A stretch of 10,978 nt of DNA from SIG578 sp036311245 (GTDB lineage Bacteria > Bacillota > Clostridia > Oscillospirales > Ruminococcaceae). The notes under the pieces were generated by a model, which made no database searches, was not told where the DNA came from, and saw nothing but the letters and a program-made list of their open reading frames with translations. The DNA is taken from the NCBI GenBank assembly GCA_036311245.1, contig JAXJQH010000051.1, forward strand, positions 1 to 10,978, written 5' to 3'. Made by a program: the position numbers and the translations under genes. Of this stretch, positions 1-7,178 are shown one piece after another (the first letter of the stretch is position 1; each line of letters starts with the position of its first letter).

Positions 1-237
1 AACTGTGACGGGAAGAAAAAGCGTGCTTTCCTAAAGAGAGCGAAATCGGATTTTATCCGTGCTGAAAATTTCGCAGGAGTGAGCCGTTTTTATGCCATCC
101 CTAAGTTGCCGGCGATGAGCCGAGCCGCAAGCCTGCGTTAAGGGCTTAGAGTGGTGCAGAATTTGCACAATTCGGGTGGTCCCGCGGTAGGATTTATCCT
201 GTCGTCCCTATTTTTGGGGCGACAGGTTTATTTTTTT
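1..237 (+). promoter_or_regulatory. T-box riboswitch leader, alanine-specific, controlling alaS
   Basis: This is a tRNA-sensing leader that lets transcription continue into alaS when uncharged tRNA-Ala binds. Stem I can be traced. The base is AACT 1-4 with AGTT 104-107, then GGGA 10-13 with TCCC 98-101. The AGAGAG motif is at 35-40. An arm GCGAAAT 40-46 pairs with ATTTCGC 68-74 and encloses a small hairpin 47-59. The likely specifier codon is GCC (Ala) at 94-96, followed by the usual A, in the same place as GGC-A in glycine T-boxes. Further hairpins are CGGC 110-113 with GCCG 119-122, AAGCC 129-133 with GGCTT 143-147, and GTGCA 154-158 with TGCAC 164-168. The T-box core GGGTGGTCCCGCGG is at 174-187. 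Its TGGT should pair with the ACCA end of tRNA-Ala, which carries discriminator A. The core has TCCC where TACC is usual. The promoter lies upstream of the window. Confidence 0.93.
198..237 (+). terminator. T-box intrinsic terminator before alaS
   Basis: CCTGTCGTCCC (198-208) pairs with GGGGCGACAGG (216-226) in an 11-bp stem with one G-T wobble and a 7-base loop. A T-rich tract follows at 227-237. The 5' arm includes the CGTCCC segment that pairs with the GGG of the T-box core in the antiterminator, so the two folds exclude each other, as expected for this riboswitch class. Confidence 0.92.
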
Positions 238-260
238 ATTTTAGAAACGAGGTAAATAAA

Positions 261-2903
261 ATGCAGTGGACAGGACTTAATGAGCTGAGAGAAAAATTTC
301 TCACATTCTTTGAAAACAAGGAGCACACGCGTCTTTCAAGCTTTCCCCTTGTACCTATTGATGACAACAGTCTACTTCTCATCAATTCAGGTATGGCTCC
401 GTTAAAAAAATATTTTCTCGGTCAGGCAACACCGCCCGCAAAGCGTGTTACTACCTGCCAGAAATGTATCCGCACTCCCGATATTGAGCGAGTTGGAAAA
501 ACCTCACGCCACGGAACATATTTTGAAATGCTCGGCAACTTCTCCTTTGGAGATTATTTCAAGCACGAGGCTACAAAGTGGGCTTGGGAGTTTATAACGC
601 AGGAGCTTAAAATCCCCACCGACCGCATCTGGGTTTCGGTTTTTGAAACAGACGATCAGGCAATAGATATCTGGGTTAACGAGGTCGGTGTGCCGAGGGA
701 AAGAATAGTAAAGCTCGGCCGTGAGGATAATTTTTGGGAGATAGGCAGCGGTCCCTGCGGTCCCTGCTCGGAAATATACTTTGACCGCGGCGAGGAGCAC
801 GGCTGTGGCAAGGAAGGCTGTGCCGTCGGCTGCGATTGCGACCGTTATGTTGAATTCTGGAACCTTGTTTTCTCGCAGTACAATTCAGACGGAAACGGCA
901 ATTACACCCCTATGGAGCACCCCAATATCGACACCGGTATGGGTCTTGAGCGACTTGCCTGCATTATGCAGGGTGTTGACAACCTTTTTGAGGTTGACAC
1001 TGTTCAGAATATTATGAAGCACATCTGCCGTATTGCAAATGTCGAGTATAAAAAAGACGAAAAGACTGATGTTTCACTGCGCATTATAACCGACCACATC
1101 AGAAGCACCGTATTTATGATTTCAGACGGTGTAATTCCTTCAAACGAGGGGCGCGGATATGTTTTGCGCCGTCTTCTCAGGCGCGCAGCTTGTCACGGAA
1201 AGCTGCTTGGAATTGATAAATCTTTCCTTTATGAAGTATGCGATACCGTTATAAATGAAAACAAAACTGCTTATAGTGAGCTTGTGGAAAAGGCAGATTA
1301 TATCAAAAAGGTTGTCCGCAACGAGGAAGAAAGCTTTGCAAAGACCATTGACAAGGGTATGGAGCTTGTTTATGAGCTTATTGAAAAACAGCTAAGTGCA
1401 AAGGCTACTATTTTCCCCGGAGATGCTGCGTTTAAGCTTTATGACACCTACGGATTTCCTATTGACCTTACACGCGAAATGGTTTCTGAAAAGGGACTTT
1501 CGGTTGATGAAGACACATTCCGTACTCTTATGCAGGAGCAGCGCACAAAGGCAAGAAAAGCAAGAGAAAACCTTGATGTTCTCGGTTGGGTTGACAATGA
1601 AATTGAAGGTATTTCAGATATTGAAACCGAATTTTGCGGATATGATACTTTAAGCTGTGACTGCGCCGTAAAAGCAGTTATTTGCGATGGAAAGTGCGTC
1701 GATTCCGCTGCAGAGGGTGCTGATGTTACCTTACTTCTTGACAAGGTTCCCTTCTATGCAGAAAGCGGCGGACAGGTTTCTGACTGCGGCTGCATTACCT
1801 CTGGTGAAACGGTTGTTTCTATAACCGACTGCAAAAAGGACAAAAGCGGAAAAATATTCTGCATAGGAAATGTTGAGAGCGGAATTATCGCAGCGGGTAG
1901 CCGAGCTACTGCGACTGTAGATGCAGAGCGCCGAGCTGCCATTATGCGCAATCACACCTGTGCACACCTGCTTCAGGCGGCTCTGAGAAACACCTTAGGC
2001 GACCACGTTCATCAGGCGGGACAGCTTGTCGATGACAAAAGACTGCGCTTTGATTTCTCGCACTTCTCGGCAGTTTCCAGAGAGGAGCTTGTAAAAATTG
2101 AAAAAGAGGTAAACTATGCTATTCTCTCTGCCCTTCCCGTTTCTGTTAAGGAAATGTCGCTTACCGAGGCTAAGGAGATTGGAGCTATGGCTCTATTCTC
2201 CGAGAAATATTCCGACACTGTTCGTGTTGTTTCGGCAGGAGATTACTCTACCGAGCTTTGCGGCGGAACACACGTTAAAAACACCTCTGAAATCGGACTT
2301 TTCAAAATTATTAGCGAAGCCTCAGTTGCATCAGGTATTCGCAGAATAGAGGCTGTTACAGGAGCAAATCTGCTCGAATATCTTGGTGCAAATCTTGAGC
2401 TTATAAACAATGCTGCTGCGGCATTAAAGCTTGCAAATTCTCAGGAGCTTGTTTCAAAGATTGTTGCTGTTTCAGACGAGCTTAAACAAAAAGAAAAAGA
2501 GCTTGAGACTATAAACCGCAAGATGGCAGCTTCTCAGAGCGGAAATCTTGCAGACAAGATGGTAGAGGTTGGTCCTTTTCACCTTATCTGCGCAAAGCTT
2601 GAAAATGTTAAGCCTGACGCTATGCGTTCAATTTCGGATTCAATGCGCGATTCCGACCCCTTTAACATTACCGTTCTTGCAAGTGATGACGGCACAAAGG
2701 GTACTCTCTGCGTTTGCTGCGGAAAAGAGGCTGTTTCTTTAGGCGCTCACGCAGGAAATCTTGCAAGAGCTGCAGCACAGGCTGCAGGAGGCAGCGGCGG
2801 CGGCAGACCCGACAGTGCTATGGCAGGTTACAAAGAGCTTGCTAAATCAGAAGCTTGCTTTGAAGCTGCAAAAAAAGCTATAGAAGCCATAAACAACAAA
2901 TAA
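261..2903 (+). CDS. alaS: Alanine--tRNA ligase (AlaRS)
   Basis: This cytoplasmic class II synthetase charges tRNA-Ala with alanine via alanyl-AMP. The 880-residue length is normal for a full bacterial enzyme. The N-terminal catalytic domain shows TCQKCIRTPDIERVGKTSRHG (motif region around residue 70), FWEIGSGPCGPCSEIYFDRG, and motif 3 DTGMGLERL at 224-232. A cysteine-rich insert (GCGKEGCAVGCDCDRY) precedes EFWN, as in many Clostridia. The editing domain carries its metal ligands: HTCAH at 565-569 and CGGTH at 667-671. A coiled-coil stretch near residues 735-760 leads into the C-terminal DHHA1/C-Ala domain with the glycine-rich segment GGSGGGRPDSAMAG at 843-856. The ATG start has an ACGAGG ribosome site eight bases upstream. 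No frameshift or lost key residue is seen. Expression should respond to uncharged tRNA-Ala through the T-box leader. Confidence 0.98.
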   Translation: MQWTGLNELREKFLTFFENKEHTRLSSFPLVPIDDNSLLLINSGMAPLKKYFLGQATPPAKRVTTCQKCIRTPDIERVGKTSRHGTYFEMLGNFSFGDYFKHEATKWAWEFITQELKIPTDRIWVSVFETDDQAIDIWVNEVGVPRERIVKLGREDNFWEIGSGPCGPCSEIYFDRGEEHGCGKEGCAVGCDCDRYVEFWNLVFSQYNSDGNGNYTPMEHPNIDTGMGLERLACIMQGVDNLFEVDTVQNIMKHICRIANVEYKKDEKTDVSLRIITDHIRSTVFMISDGVIPSNEGRGYVLRRLLRRAACHGKLLGIDKSFLYEVCDTVINENKTAYSELVEKADYIKKVVRNEEESFAKTIDKGMELVYELIEKQLSAKATIFPGDAAFKLYDTYGFPIDLTREMVSEKGLSVDEDTFRTLMQEQRTKARKARENLDVLGWVDNEIEGISDIETEFCGYDTLSCDCAVKAVICDGKCVDSAAEGADVTLLLDKVPFYAESGGQVSDCGCITSGETVVSITDCKKDKSGKIFCIGNVESGIIAAGSRATATVDAERRAAIMRNHTCAHLLQAALRNTLGDHVHQAGQLVDDKRLRFDFSHFSAVSREELVKIEKEVNYAILSALPVSVKEMSLTEAKEIGAMALFSEKYSDTVRVVSAGDYSTELCGGTHVKNTSEIGLFKIISEASVASGIRRIEAVTGANLLEYLGANLELINNAAAALKLANSQELVSKIVAVSDELKQKEKELETINRKMAASQSGNLADKMVEVGPFHLICAKLENVKPDAMRSISDSMRDSDPFNITVLASDDGTKGTLCVCCGKEAVSLGAHAGNLARAAAQAAGGSGGGRPDSAMAGYKELAKSEACFEAAKKAIEAINNK

Positions 2904-2917
2904 GGAGGAAATAAAAA

Positions 2918-3256
2918 ATGGATTGCATTTTCTGCAAAATCGCAAACAGCGAAATCCCCTCTAACAAGCTATATGAGGACGAAAGTGTTTTAGCTTTCTA
3001 TGACCTTGCTCCTCAGGCACCCGTTCATTTCCTTGTTATTCCTAAGGCGCATATCAAAAGCGCTGATGAATTAAACGAAGATAATGCCGAGGTTGTTGCT
3101 CACATTTTTGCTGTTATATCAAAGCTTGCCAAAGAACTCCACCTTAAAAAGGGGTACCGCATTGTTAACAACTGCGGAGAAGACGGCGGGCAGACTGTCG
3201 GACACCTCCATTTCCACGTTCTGGGCGGTCGGCTTCTCGCATGGCCTCCGGGCTAA
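2918..3256 (+). CDS. HIT-family (HINT-type) nucleotide hydrolase
   Basis: Small cytoplasmic histidine-triad protein of 112 residues, the usual full length. The N terminus DCIFCKI with Cys3 and Cys6, the segment PVHFLVIPK, and the catalytic triad HLHFH at 96-100 near the C-terminal LGGR..AWPPG are all typical of the HINT branch. Family members hydrolyse phosphoramidates of AMP and aminoacyl-adenylates; the natural substrate here is not known. The ribosome site AAGGAGG (2902-2908) overlaps the alaS stop codon, and the gap to alaS is only 14 bases, so the two genes are almost certainly cotranscribed under the T-box. Next to AlaRS, a role in clearing alanyl-AMP is an attractive but untested inference. 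Confidence 0.95.
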   Translation: MDCIFCKIANSEIPSNKLYEDESVLAFYDLAPQAPVHFLVIPKAHIKSADELNEDNAEVVAHIFAVISKLAKELHLKKGYRIVNNCGEDGGQTVGHLHFHVLGGRLLAWPPG

Positions 3257-3270
3257 GCCGTTTTTCCTAT
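3230..3270 (+). terminator. Possible weak terminator at the end of the HIT gene
   Basis: CGGCTT (3230-3235) pairs with AAGCCG (3255-3260), which spans the HIT stop codon, and TTTTT follows directly at 3261-3265. Inside the loop GCC 3244-3246 could pair with GGC 3251-3253. The main stem has only six base pairs and a long interrupted loop, so termination would be partial at best. It may be a chance pairing. Confidence 0.25.
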
Positions 3271-3297
3271 TAATTTTACTTAAAAGGAGCTTTAAAA

Positions 3298-3837
3298 ATG
3301 GATAAATTTTACACATTAAACGTCGCAGGTCTTGAGCGTCAGCTCCCCATCTGCCCCATAAACGAAAATGTTTATATCGCAGGCTTTGTTATGTTTTCTG
3401 ATGTCGAGCTCACCGTTGCATGCGCTAAGGAGCTTATTAAAAAAGTTCCCAAGCACGATGTTATTGTAACGGCTGAATCCAAGGGTATTCCTCTTGCCTA
3501 TGAAATGGCAAGACAGCTTAAGGAAAAATACATTGTTGCAAGAAAGATGAACAAGCTTTATATGCAGTCCCCTATTCACGTTGAGGTTAAGTCCATTACA
3601 ACAGAAAAGCTTCAGATGCTTTATCTTGACAGCTCTGAGGCTGACTATCTCACCGGAAAGCGGGTTTTGATTGTCGATGATGTTATCAGCACCGGAGAGT
3701 CTCTGCGTGCGCTTGAAACCCTCGTTAATTCGGCAGGTGGACAAATAGTCGGTAAAGCAGCAGTTCTTGCCGAGGGTGATGCTGCCGACCGCAAGGACAT
3801 TATTTATCTTGAAAAACTTCCTATGTTTTTTGCTTAA
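3298..3837 (+). CDS. Phosphoribosyltransferase, adenine PRT-like
   Basis: Type I PRTase-fold protein of 179 residues that should join a base to PRPP. The PRPP-binding loop VLIVDDVISTGES is clear at 123-135 with its two adjacent aspartates and the TG turn. A second conserved patch, VTAESKGIPLAYEMA, occupies the place of the E-x-R-G segment of adenine PRTases, but with Lys in place of Arg. The overall size and layout fit the Apt family (COG0503), and adenine is the best guess for the substrate. Xanthine or another base cannot be excluded. The start is supported by AAAGGAG at 3283-3289, eight bases upstream. It lies 41 bases after the HIT gene and is probably part of the alaS operon, where it could salvage purine to AMP. 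Confidence 0.85.
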   Translation: MDKFYTLNVAGLERQLPICPINENVYIAGFVMFSDVELTVACAKELIKKVPKHDVIVTAESKGIPLAYEMARQLKEKYIVARKMNKLYMQSPIHVEVKSITTEKLQMLYLDSSEADYLTGKRVLIVDDVISTGESLRALETLVNSAGGQIVGKAAVLAEGDAADRKDIIYLEKLPMFFA

Positions 3838-3851
3838 ATTACATAAGGGCT

Positions 3852-3950
3852 AAAGGAGGAAAGGCAGAATGAAGAGGCCGCTAATGACCGCTTGTTTAAT
3901 CTATTTAGCAGCCCTTACCGCCTCTATTATTCTGCCTTCCTCATATCTTT
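3852..3950 (+). promoter_or_regulatory. Long hairpin sequestering the comEC ribosome site and start codon
   Basis: The segment GAGGAAAGGCAGAATGAAGAGGC (3856-3878) is almost fully complementary to 3920-3942. GAGG 3856-3859 pairs with CCTC 3939-3942. After bulged A3860, 3861-3872 pairs with 3927-3938 over 12 bp with one G-T wobble. After bulged A3926, AGAGGC 3873-3878 pairs with GCCTCT 3920-3925. The total is 22 bp with two single-base bulges and a 41-base loop. AAAG 3852-3855 can add four more pairs with CTTT 3947-3950 across a four-base bulge. The Shine-Dalgarno AAAGGAGG (3852-3859) and the start codon (3869-3871) are both inside the helix. Seen directly by complementarity; the regulatory role is inferred. 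Confidence 0.65.
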
Positions 3951-6073
3951 TAGCTGCCGCAGCTTTCTTACCTGCGGCAGCTATTATATTTTTTATTCTA
4001 TCTCGTTTTTGCCGCGCTCTTAGAAACGTTGCAGCATTTATGCTTATTTCTTTTCTCACGATTTTAAGCTTTCTTATATACCATCACATCACAGTAAAGC
4101 CCGCCGAAAATCTTGCGGGCAAAAATACAGCTATTACAGCAACCGTTTTAGAAACAGAGTTATCTGAATCGGGAAACAAATTTTATATTGCTAAATTAAA
4201 CACGATAGACGGCGCGGTTGCGCCGCGCGATGTAAGAATAAGGCTGTACTGCGCAAATTCTGATAATCTGTGTGATTACGATGAGATTTCTGCAGAGGTT
4301 TCATTCTTTTCCAAAGGCTCATTTTCTTCCTTGGAGCAGTATTATTTATCGAGCAGTATTCTTGGCTCTGCAACAACCTTGGGAGATATCACAGTTATTA
4401 ATGAGGCTGAGTTTTCACTTACTCGCGAAATTTGCAGAATAAGGGATAAGATGGTATTTAACATACGAGCCGCCATTCCTGATGAGCGGGGCAACATAAT
4501 AAGTGCAGTGCTTTTCGGAAAACGCGATTACATTGAGTCTGACACCTCTAATTTATTTGCCGCCGCAGGAATTAGCCATCTGTTGGCAGTTTCGGGGCTG
4601 CATCTGTCAATAATTGTTTCGCTTATAAATTCGTTTCTTTTAATTTTGGGACTTGGCAAAATATCGAGAACTGTTATTGCACTTATATTCACAGTTTTAA
4701 TGATGATAATGACGGGCTTTACTCCCTCTATTGTAAGAGCCGCTGTTATGACAACAATAGCTTTACTTGCCCAGTGCATACGCCGTGATTACGATGCGCC
4801 AACGGCGCTTACTCTATCGGCGGTCATAATCTGTTTTGCAAATCCATATGCCATTACGAACATTGGTTTTCTTCTCTCATTCTCTGCAACTGCGGGACTT
4901 ATAATTTCCCAAAACATAATTGAAAAACAGCGAATTAAATTCAGCCTTAAAACCGTTTCAGTTCCCCGTCTTGTCTTTTTTGAAATTGAAAAGCTGATTT
5001 TACCCTGCTTCTTTGCATTTTTATTTACCATTCCCGTTTCCGCTTGTGTTTTCGGCTATCTTGCCACTTACTCACCTATCATAAATCTGTTACTTGCGCC
5101 TCTTCTACCCTTTATGCTTGCATTTTCGCTTAGCGCTGCAATATTTTCACTCACGCCCTTTACCTTTATTTTCAAGCCGCTTTTTTATATTGCAAAGCTA
5201 TTTATATCCTGCATTACTTGGCTTTCTGAGCAGTTTAGTGTCCTTCCTTTTGCCAAGATAGATATTCAAAGCGATTTTACGCCCTACATCGTTATTGTTT
5301 TTGTCATTATTTTTGCAGTTGCAATGCTTTCAAAACGCCCCTATAAAAACAGCATTGCAGCAGCTCTTTTATGCATCCCCGTTATTTGCACTGCGGTTAT
5401 ATCCCATCACATAATTTATAAAAATACTGTCGAAATTTCTGTTATTGAGGGCTCTTCGTCTGCCGTTTTGATAAAATACAACGGAGCGCAATTTATCAGC
5501 GGATTTACAAAAGACACAGCATATTCTTTAAGAAGAGCTACAGGTGACTCTATAATGCTTGTTTCTGCTGAGAGTATCCCTTCTTCAGATGTTGCGGCGT
5601 TAACACACTTTATTAGTGGCAAGGATATTTCCTATCTTGTTATTCCCAAAGAACATTCGGCTGCAATTTCTTCTGTCGACAGCAAGCTTTCAAACAAGAC
5701 CTACATAAGTGAGAGCTTTTCCGCGTGCTACGGTAAGGCTCGGGTCAGCACCGAAACTTATGACAATAATACGCTTATCTGTTATAATATTGCAGGATTT
5801 AAAATCGCACATTTGAACATACAGTCGCCAGACAAGCTGCCTGATGATTTTTCTTGTAATCTTCTTATTGCAAACAGCAAGGCTCTGCCATATTTGAATA
5901 AATACAAGGCAGATTATTTTATTTTTAGCGAAAAGGCTGAAAATCCCGAGCATTTGAAAAAGAGCCTTGAAAACCACGGTGTAGTTTATCTTGCCGATTC
6001 TCAGTGCGAGCCTTTTTATCTTAAACAAAACAAGCTTTTTCAAAAGAATAAAAATTACAAGTCACCATTGTAA
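3869..6073 (+). CDS. comEC: ComEC/Rec2-family DNA uptake channel, degenerate C-terminal domain
   Basis: Integral membrane protein of 734 residues, expected to carry single-stranded DNA across the cytoplasmic membrane in natural competence. The N terminus MKRPLM is typical of ComEC and supports this start, as does AAAGGAGG nine bases upstream. Two to three membrane helices lie within residues 8-70, then an OB-like DUF4131 region at about 85-150, then the Competence domain with HLLAVSGLH at 237-245 and many helices to about 515. The last part (about 520-734) aligns in outline with the metallo-beta-lactamase-like domain of longer ComEC proteins. However, the DVGQGDS-type entry is replaced by VIEGSSS (525-531), and the THxHxDH metal site is replaced by PKEHSAA (593-599). 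Nuclease activity of that part is therefore doubtful. The start lies in a strong hairpin and a terminator-like stem sits inside the early reading frame. comEC-holA is a common neighbour pair in Bacillota. Confidence 0.93.
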   Translation: MKRPLMTACLIYLAALTASIILPSSYLLAAAAFLPAAAIIFFILSRFCRALRNVAAFMLISFLTILSFLIYHHITVKPAENLAGKNTAITATVLETELSESGNKFYIAKLNTIDGAVAPRDVRIRLYCANSDNLCDYDEISAEVSFFSKGSFSSLEQYYLSSSILGSATTLGDITVINEAEFSLTREICRIRDKMVFNIRAAIPDERGNIISAVLFGKRDYIESDTSNLFAAAGISHLLAVSGLHLSIIVSLINSFLLILGLGKISRTVIALIFTVLMMIMTGFTPSIVRAAVMTTIALLAQCIRRDYDAPTALTLSAVIICFANPYAITNIGFLLSFSATAGLIISQNIIEKQRIKFSLKTVSVPRLVFFEIEKLILPCFFAFLFTIPVSACVFGYLATYSPIINLLLAPLLPFMLAFSLSAAIFSLTPFTFIFKPLFYIAKLFISCITWLSEQFSVLPFAKIDIQSDFTPYIVIVFVIIFAVAMLSKRPYKNSIAAALLCIPVICTAVISHHIIYKNTVEISVIEGSSSAVLIKYNGAQFISGFTKDTAYSLRRATGDSIMLVSAESIPSSDVAALTHFISGKDISYLVIPKEHSAAISSVDSKLSNKTYISESFSACYGKARVSTETYDNNTLICYNIAGFKIAHLNIQSPDKLPDDFSCNLLIANSKALPYLNKYKADYFIFSEKAENPEHLKKSLENHGVVYLADSQCEPFYLKQNKLFQKNKNYKSPL
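3951..3997 (+). terminator. Terminator-like stem and T-tract inside comEC codons 28-43
   Basis: TAGCTGCCGCAG (3951-3962) and CTGCGGCAGCTA (3972-3983) form a perfect 12-bp stem with eight G-C pairs and a nine-base loop. A T-rich run follows, with 11 T in the 14 bases 3984-3997 including six in a row at 3989-3994. This has the form of an intrinsic terminator, yet it is in frame and encodes an alanine-rich membrane helix. It directly abuts the hairpin over the comEC start. Transcription termination here would be expected mainly when ribosomes are not translating comEC. The alanine-rich codons could also give a stem by chance. Confidence 0.55.
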
Positions 6074-6078
6074 TTTTT
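6050..6078 (+). terminator. AT-rich hairpin over the comEC stop codon
   Basis: AAAAATTACAA (6050-6060) and TTGTAATTTTT (6068-6078) form a perfect 11-bp inverted repeat with a seven-base loop. The comEC stop TAA is in the 3' arm. Only one G-C pair is present, so it would be a weak terminator. It also overlaps the -35 element proposed for the next promoter. Confidence 0.3.
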
Positions 6079-6096
6079 GCTAAAATAAGCTATAAT
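6068..6096 (+). promoter_or_regulatory. Sigma-A-type promoter for holA
   Basis: A perfect -10 TATAAT at 6091-6096 sits 17 bases after TTGTAA (6068-6073), which matches four of six consensus -35 bases. Transcription would begin near 6103, about 25 bases before the holA start, leaving room for the AAGGAGG site at 6114-6120. The -35 overlaps the comEC stop codon. AT-rich sequence alone can give such matches, but the spacing and position are right. Confidence 0.55.
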
Positions 6097-6128
6097 ATTT
6101 CTATATTTTAAAAAAGGAGGAATACTAT

Positions 6129-7178
6129 ATGCCGCGTATGAACGAAAAAGAATTTCTTTCAGCCTTAAAGCAGCAGCTAAATTCTTCTCTTTTTTTATTT
6201 TACGGAGCAGATGAATACTCAAAAAATGTTTGTTTCCGCCGTCTTATAAAATCGGCTTCTCCTGACGGTGAGCCCACCTTTTTTGACGGACAAGCTTTAG
6301 ACCTTAAAAGACTTTCTGAGGAATGTCAAAGCGTTTCTTTCTTTTCGGATGAAAAATGTGTCTGGGTCAGAAATCCGTCTATTGAGTCTTTTTCTCCTTC
6401 GCAGTTAGAATCCCTTTACACAATTATTTCCGAAAAGCCTGATTCAACCTGCCTTATTTTTGTTATCAAAAGTCAGGAGATAAACACCCGCACCTCGGCT
6501 AAATGGAGAAAGTTTATTGAAACCATTGAGAGCGGCGGAATTGTTGTTGAGTGCAATGAAAAATCACAAAGCGATGTTATTTCAATGATAATTAACACCG
6601 CTAAAAAGAGCGGCTGCACCATTGAGCGCTCCATTGCTGAAAATTTAGCGGACAGAGCTTTAAATGATATGCTTGTTTTGGAAAATGACCTTGTAAAGCT
6701 TTGTGCCTTTGCACTTGAAAAGTGTGATGGAATCATTACTGCTGACGCAGTTGAGCATCTTACCGCCCGTCAGCTTGATTACAAGGCATATGAAATTATA
6801 AAACACATAATAAACTTAAGACCGCAAACTGCTCTGCACATTTTAGACTCGCTATTCTTGCAGCAGGTTGATGCTATTTCCATAAATTCAGCACTATCCT
6901 CATCTTTCTTAGACATATACCGCGTTAAAAAGATGCAGCAATACAACCACTCGGTAAGCGAGCTTTCTGCAAGCTTTGACTACAAGGGCAAGGATTTTAA
7001 GCTGCGCGGCGCGGGATATGATGCACCAAAATGCACGCCTGAGTTTTTAAAAAATGCCATTCTCTGTCTTGCAGAGACTGACATCAAGCTAAAAAGCACC
7101 AAGCATGACAAAAAGACACTTATGGAAAGGGCACTTATAAAAATCATTCTCGGCGACAAGGCGGGAAAAGCTATATGA
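6129..7178 (+). CDS. holA: DNA polymerase III subunit delta
   Basis: Clamp-loader delta subunit of 349 residues, which opens the beta sliding clamp during replication. The N-terminal LFLFYGADEYSKNV corresponds to the family's degenerate nucleotide-binding region (typically FYGxDEY). The middle part, including LENDLVKLCAFA and the following helices, and the C-terminal helical collar region fit HolA. The length is normal for Bacillota. AAGGAGG at 6114-6120 lies eight bases before the chosen ATG; the alternative Met4 is less well spaced. It follows comEC, a common arrangement, but it is followed here by a Toprim gene rather than the rpsT gene often found downstream of holA. It probably has its own promoter over the comEC stop codon. 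Confidence 0.9.
   Translation: MPRMNEKEFLSALKQQLNSSLFLFYGADEYSKNVCFRRLIKSASPDGEPTFFDGQALDLKRLSEECQSVSFFSDEKCVWVRNPSIESFSPSQLESLYTIISEKPDSTCLIFVIKSQEINTRTSAKWRKFIETIESGGIVVECNEKSQSDVISMIINTAKKSGCTIERSIAENLADRALNDMLVLENDLVKLCAFALEKCDGIITADAVEHLTARQLDYKAYEIIKHIINLRPQTALHILDSLFLQQVDAISINSALSSSFLDIYRVKKMQQYNHSVSELSASFDYKGKDFKLRGAGYDAPKCTPEFLKNAILCLAETDIKLKSTKHDKKTLMERALIKIILGDKAGKAI

Noticed and set aside
3316..3744. 142-codon open frame on the minus strand
   Set aside because: It lies wholly inside the phosphoribosyltransferase gene on the other strand, has no recognisable motif, and is a shadow of the real coding frame.
4212..4228. GC-rich hairpin GCGCGG/CCGCGC in comEC
   Set aside because: Six base pairs within coding sequence, no T-tract and no relation to a gene boundary; probably due to local GC-rich codons.
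5690..6043. 117-codon minus-strand open frame inside comEC
   Set aside because: Antisense to the continuous comEC frame; no ribosome site or family motif.
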